Source: Pseudomonadota bacterium
GTDB taxonomy: Bacteria > Pseudomonadota > Gammaproteobacteria > Burkholderiales > Burkholderiaceae_C
Direction of reading: 5' to 3'
Assembly: GCA_020161775.1 (NCBI GenBank)
Contig: JAIUOW010000006.1
Span: forward strand, 1 to 64,000
Length of the DNA: 64,000 nucleotides
In this document: piece by piece, positions 62,582 through 64,000 of the stretch
How the letters are laid out: each line of letters begins with the position of its first letter
Numbering within the stretch: the stretch's first letter is position 1
Made by a program: the position numbers and the translations under genes
Notes under the pieces: generated by a model
Database searches by the model: none
Seen by the model: only the letters and a program-made list of their open reading frames with translations
Told to the model about the DNA's origin: nothing

Positions 62582-63496
62582 ATGGCCACGCCGCTCAACT
62601 TCCGCCATCTCTATTACTTCTGGGTCGTCGCCAAGGAAGGCGGCATGTCCCGCGGGGCTGACCGGCTGGGCATGGCGGTGCAGACCGTCAGCGCCCAGGT
62701 GCGCGCACTGGAGCAGGAGCTGGGCCATGCGCTGTTCAAGCCATCCGGCCGCGCGCTGGTGCTGACCGAAGGCGGCGAGGCGGCCATGGCACTGGCCGAG
62801 CAGATCTTCCAGCTGGGCGAGGCCCTGCCCGCGGCGGTGCGCGAAGCGGCCACCGGTGTGGGCATGCGCCTGCGCGTGGGCATCTCGGACGGCTTGCCCA
62901 AGCTGGTGGTACGCCACCTGCTGCGCCCCGCCGTGGCCGACACTGGCGCACGGCTCTTGTGTCATGAGGATGAATTCGACCGCCTGCTGGCCGAGCTGGC
63001 GCTGCACAAGCTCGACGCCCTGCTGGCCGACCGCGCCGCCCCCACGAACAACCCCAACCTGCGCCTGTACAGCCACAAGCTGGGTGAAGCGCCGCTGGCC
63101 TGGTTTGCACCCGCGGCGTTGATCGACAAGCTGGGCGGCAAACGCCGTGCGCGCTTTCCGGCCTGCCTGGCGCAGATGCCGGTGTTGCTGCCCACCGGCC
63201 ATGCGGCCGTGCGCCCGCGCATTGACCACTGGCTGGAGCGCGAGGGGCTGCGCCCGGACATCGTGGGCGAGTTTGAAGACAGCGCGTTGCTGGCGGCTTT
63301 CGGGCGCAGCGGCATGGGCGCGTTTCCGGCGTCCCGCCTGTCCGCCAGGGAGCTGCTGGCCGACCCCGGCATCGTGCAGTTGGGCAACAGCCCCGACCTG
63401 GTCGAGGCGTTCTACCTGATCTCGGCAGAAAGAAAAATCCAGCATCCGCTGGTGCAGCGGATGCTGGATGGCTTGAAGAACGCGACGCCGGGTTGA
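62582..63496 (+). CDS. nhaR: NhaR-like LysR-family transcriptional regulator
   Basis: The 304-residue regulator begins NFRHLYYFWVVAKEGGMSRGADRLGMAVQTVSAQVRALEQELG (helix-turn-helix, about residues 5-62, given here in its recognisable order) and has the usual periplasmic-binding-like effector domain. The N terminus FRHLYYFW is characteristic of NhaR, which in E. coli responds to sodium and activates the Na+/H+ antiporter gene nhaA. No antiporter gene is present in the window, so its target here is unknown. The preceding binding-protein gene is 4 bp upstream and probably co-transcribed. Confidence 0.9.
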   Translation: MATPLNFRHLYYFWVVAKEGGMSRGADRLGMAVQTVSAQVRALEQELGHALFKPSGRALVLTEGGEAAMALAEQIFQLGEALPAAVREAATGVGMRLRVGISDGLPKLVVRHLLRPAVADTGARLLCHEDEFDRLLAELALHKLDALLADRAAPTNNPNLRLYSHKLGEAPLAWFAPAALIDKLGGKRRARFPACLAQMPVLLPTGHAAVRPRIDHWLEREGLRPDIVGEFEDSALLAAFGRSGMGAFPASRLSARELLADPGIVQLGNSPDLVEAFYLISAERKIQHPLVQRMLDGLKNATPG

Positions 63497-63513
63497 GGCA
63501 TCGCTGGTCTGGT

Positions 63514-64000
63514 TTACGCGTTCGGTGTGACCTGCTGGATGCCGGCCACCACCCAGCCGCCGAAGCCGGTGCGCGGCTTGGTCAGGTGCCAGACTTCGTC
63601 CAGGTCTTCCGTGTCGGCATGGGCCTGGTCACGGATGCCGCCGGTGAAGCGCACGCTCACGATGTAGCGGTCGCCTTCTTCCACCGCTTCCAGCACCTGG
63701 GCGTTCAGGCCAAACACCTGGGTCTGCTGCGGCGCGTCTCCGCGTGCTTCCACGTCGCCGCGCACTTCCTCGAACATCTCGGGCGTGAGGTAGTCGCGCA
63801 GGCGTTGCAGGTCGCGTGCGTCGTTGGCCACCTGCAGCGCCAGGAACTGCTGCGTCGCATTGCGGGCAAAGCCTGCCGCGTCAAAGTCCGCCGGGATCGC
63901 GGACGGCCGGGCGGCGGCGGCGCTCACGCCACCCAGCGCCGAGCCAATGCGCGTGCCACCGGCGGGCGCGCCGCCAAAGCCGCCGCCGAAGCTGCCGCCG
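63514..64000 (-). CDS. Tim44-domain protein, 5' end beyond the window
   Basis: The open frame runs from the stop at 63514 to the window edge, so the gene is partial. The readable part starts with a glycine-rich stretch (GGSFGGGFGGAPAGGTRIGS) and continues into a Tim44-like domain: FARNATQQFLALQVANDARDLQRLRDYLTPEMFEEV, then VRFTGGIRD and DLDEVWHLTKPRTGFGGWVVAGIQQV. Bacterial Tim44-domain proteins usually have N-terminal signal or transmembrane segments before the glycine-rich linker, which would lie outside the window. Function in bacteria is unclear, perhaps at the membrane. It is convergent with the LysR gene (17-bp gap). Confidence 0.85.
   Translation of the reverse strand, partial: GGSFGGGFGGAPAGGTRIGSALGGVSAAAARPSAIPADFDAAGFARNATQQFLALQVANDARDLQRLRDYLTPEMFEEVRGDVEARGDAPQQTQVFGLNAQVLEAVEEGDRYIVSVRFTGGIRDQAHADTEDLDEVWHLTKPRTGFGGWVVAGIQQVTPNA

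Overview
The window is high-GC chromosomal DNA of a betaproteobacterium. Gene content and order (hrcA | nadK-recN-rapZ; mutM-dynamin-mutY; TPR-lolB-ispE-tRNA-Gln-prs-rplY-pth; ftsY | paired M16 peptidases-rsmD-coaD) point to Burkholderiales, most likely Comamonadaceae; the genus cannot be fixed by eye. I see no phage genes, insertion sequences, integrase or CRISPR array.

Layout. 0.2-16.3 kb is housekeeping: a nitronate monooxygenase-like enzyme, a CAT-anticodon tRNA, hrcA divergent from nadK-recN-rapZ, the leftward set mutM-dynamin-like GTPase-mutY, then the rightward set TPR protein-lolB-ispE-tRNA-Gln-prs-rplY-pth-DUF4124 protein, and a leftward YfhL-type ferredoxin gene. 16.3-36.4 kb looks accessory: a two-partner secretion pair (TpsB transporter and a 3,112-residue repeat-rich TpsA exoprotein), then a tightly packed eight-gene rightward set: a dipeptide/oligopeptide-type ABC transporter (two permeases, two ATPases, binding protein), an amidase, a TTC38-like protein and an alpha/beta hydrolase. 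36.4-42.4 kb returns to core genes (coaD, rsmD, a hypothetical, two M16 peptidases, divergent ftsY). 42.5-50.4 kb holds a YnjBCD-type ABC transporter, a DUF2889 protein, a TetR regulator, a small membrane protein whose 3' end overlaps an EamA exporter on the other strand, a SpoIIAA-like protein and a YihG-type acyltransferase. 50.4-56.1 kb is a sulfur/persulfide cluster arranged around one perfectly symmetric divergent promoter/operator. 56.1-64 kb is mixed: AhpD-like protein, MipA/OmpV, NylB-like serine hydrolase, hemerythrin, RluA-type pseudouridine synthase, TrhO, a solute-binding protein, an NhaR-like LysR regulator and a partial Tim44-domain gene at the edge.

How the parts work together. 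The sulfur cluster reads as one regulon. A BigR/SqrR-type ArsR repressor with the two-cysteine persulfide sensor sits divergently from an ETHE1-like persulfide dioxygenase. On one side follow two YeeE/YedE half-transporters, a TIGR01244 sulfur-transferase-like protein and a SulP transporter; on the other, a TDT/SLAC1-family transporter that might export sulfite, and an OsmC protein. The TPS pair would build a surface fibre. In TpsA, two 1,371-bp repeat units share about 1.09 kb that is almost identical in DNA next to 0.28 kb that has diverged, which suggests gene conversion.

Most notable: the symmetric promoter/operator at 52,702-52,742; the 20-kb accessory block lying between coaD and the ferredoxin gene; the TpsA repeat mosaic and its C-terminal-only cysteine pair; and a run of convergent gene pairs that touch or overlap, including one 238-bp overlap that looks like a deletion scar.
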